Shown here: positions 63,032 through 64,000 of the stretch, one piece after another
Position numbering within the stretch: position 1 is the stretch's first letter
Layout: each line of letters opens with the position of its first letter
DNA from: Nocardioides lijunqiniae
Lineage (GTDB): Bacteria; Actinomycetota; Actinomycetes; Propionibacteriales; Nocardioidaceae
Assembly: GCF_015024225.1 (NCBI RefSeq)
Contig: NZ_JACJGM010000015.1
Coordinates: 1 to 64,000, forward strand
Length of the DNA stretch: 64,000 nt
Direction of reading: 5' to 3'
Translations under genes and position numbers: made by a program
Notes under the pieces: model-generated
The model's input: only the letters and a program-made list of their open reading frames with translations
The model's database searches: none
What the model was told of the DNA's origin: nothing

Positions 63032-63296
63032 CCGCAGTCCTTCCCTGGTGCTGGCACGCCCGGATTGTGACTTTGTGAAGCGAATCACTAGGTGGCGCAG
63101 CCCACATCCTGCCACTCGCGGCGTCGCTCGTCACACCCAGGGGCGCCACCCCGACACCCCTTCTCACCTGGGCATTTAGCGCACGACAACGTTGCTTAAT
63201 TGCCGGAGCGACGAACCCGCTGGTGAGGGGCCTGTGGGCACCGTCACGCAGCTTCCGGAGCCCGCTCGGGTCGGTCCCGTGCTAGGGCGAGCAGCG
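63032..63296. other. Upstream region of the nuo operon
   Basis: 265 bp between nuoA and the menG stop. It holds a CRP-like site (63074-63089). A -10-like TAGTGA on the minus strand (63086-63091) overlaps it. I see no gene or other repeat. Confidence 0.5.
63074..63089. promoter_or_regulatory. CRP/FNR-like site upstream of nuoA
   Basis: TGTGA-AGCGAA-TCACT matches TGTGA-N6-TCACA at nine of ten fixed positions. Its centre is about 50 bp upstream of the nuoA start. The CRP family protein is not in the window. Confidence 0.5.
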
Positions 63297-63986
63297 CTAC
63301 CTGGTGGCGCGGTGCAGGGCGACGATGCCGCCCGAGAGGTTGCGCCACTCGGGCGAGCGCCAGCCGGCGGCCGCGACCTGGTCGGCGAGGCGGCGCTGGT
63401 CGGGCCAGGCCCGGATCGACTCCGCGAGGTAGACGTAGGCGTCGGGCGAGGACGAGACCGCACGGGCGATCGGCGGCAGCGCCCTCATGAGGTACTCGAT
63501 GTAGACGGTGCGGAACGGCGCCCAGGTGGGGTGGCTGAACTCGCAGACCACGAGCCGCCCGCCGGGGCGGGTCACGCGCAGCATCTCGGCGAGGCCGGCG
63601 GTGGGGTCGACGATGTTGCGCAGCCCGAACGAGATCGTGACCGCGTCGAAGGTCGCGTCGGCGAACGGCAGCCGGGTGCCGTCGCCGGCCGTGAACGGCA
63701 GCGCGGGGCGGGCCCGCTTGCCCACCTGCAGCATGCCCAGCGAGAAGTCGCACGGCACCACGACGGCGCCGCGGTCGGCGAAGGGCTGGCTGGAGGTGCC
63801 GGTGCCGGCGGCGAGGTCGAGCACGCGCTCGCCCGGCTGCGGGTCGACGGCCTCGATCACGTCCCGGCGCCAGCGCCGGTCCTGGCCGAGGGAGAGCACG
63901 TCGTTGGTGACGTCGTAGCGGCGGGCGACCGCGTCGAACATCCGACGGACGTCGGTGGGTTGCTTGTCGAGCTCTGCACGGGCCAC
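63297..63986 (-). CDS. menG: Demethylmenaquinone methyltransferase
   Basis: The SAM-dependent C-methyltransferase that makes menaquinone from demethylmenaquinone (UbiE/MenG family). The SAM loop [10 protein letters not shown] is at 55-64; [20 protein letters not shown] and FGLRNIVD are family motifs. Length is 229 residues. The GTG at 63986 follows TACGCT plus six bases (leaderless). It lies upstream of the nuo operon on the same strand, separated by 265 bp. Confidence 0.93.
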   Translation of the reverse strand: MARAELDKQPTDVRRMFDAVARRYDVTNDVLSLGQDRRWRRDVIEAVDPQPGERVLDLAAGTGTSSQPFADRGAVVVPCDFSLGMLQVGKRARPALPFTAGDGTRLPFADATFDAVTISFGLRNIVDPTAGLAEMLRVTRPGGRLVVCEFSHPTWAPFRTVYIEYLMRALPPIARAVSSSPDAYVYLAESIRAWPDQRRLADQVAAAGWRSPEWRNLSGGIVALHRATR

Positions 63987-63998
63987 TCGCAGAGCGTA
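63987..63998 (-). promoter_or_regulatory. Leaderless promoter of menG
   Basis: On the minus strand TACGCT (63993-63998) is followed by six bases and the GTG. The -35 lies beyond the window edge. Confidence 0.5.
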
Positions 63999-64000
63999 CG

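Overview
The window reads as chromosomal DNA of a high-GC actinobacterium, most likely Nocardioides or a close relative. Visible reasons: very high GC with many GTG/TTG starts, the actinobacterial order tRNA-Thr, tRNA-Met, rpmG, hadA, hadB, murB ... tRNA-Trp, secE, nusG, rplK, rplA, a deazaflavin-type nitroreductase homologue, a menaquinone-linked 14-gene nuo operon, and short interspersed palindromes between genes. The genus is inference; the sequence alone proves only a high-GC actinobacterium.

Layout. 54-2793 (minus): tRNA-Trp, secE, nusG, rplK, rplA. 2960-5929 (plus): aspartate-type aminotransferase, adenosine deaminase family, DUF4190-like membrane protein. 5944-8191 (minus): tRNA-Thr, tRNA-Met, rpmG, hadA, hadB, murB. 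8266-9669 (minus): amidase. 9705-10229: repeats and a structured ~320-bp intergenic element. 10239-14531 (minus): FdhF/YdeP-type molybdoenzyme, DUF1272, pirin, tag. 14672-15592: membrane protein. 15626-18836: homogentisate catabolism, with hmgA divergent from an unknown gene plus fah and an operator-like palindrome between them. 18870-20287: deazaflavin-dependent nitroreductase homologue and a class III phosphodiesterase. 20294-23611: secreted protein, flavin dehydrogenase, VanZ-like protein. 23687-24364: tRNA-Tyr and yajQ. 24431-34591: a 3386-residue secreted RTX-type protein. 34806-38520 (minus): sulfate ABC transporter (sbp, cysT, cysW, cysA). 38803-41855: korA-korB. 41862-42350: a second structured element with an inverted third copy nested in it. 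42420-45195: two secreted proteins. 45363-46274: RarD-type transporter. 46293-63031 (minus): nuoA-N followed by a translationally coupled polyprenyl diphosphate synthase. 63297-63986: menG.

How they fit together. Most operons are tightly packed with ATGA/GTGA overlaps. The right end is a respiratory block: complex I, the enzyme that builds the menaquinone side chain, and the methyltransferase that finishes menaquinone. KorAB supplies reduced ferredoxin in 2-oxoacid oxidation. The homogentisate genes complete tyrosine/phenylalanine degradation apart from an unassigned isomerase step. Many single genes have a TAnnnT hexamer 6-7 bases before the start codon, the signature of leaderless transcription; I used this to choose starts.

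The most interesting non-gene signal is the structured element at 9849-10176, 41862-42350 and, inverted and nested, 41891-42047. Its three copies differ mainly where both sides of predicted stems change together, and its hairpins are capped by GAA, several as the GCGAAGC heptamer. This points to selection on a folded nucleic acid rather than on protein.
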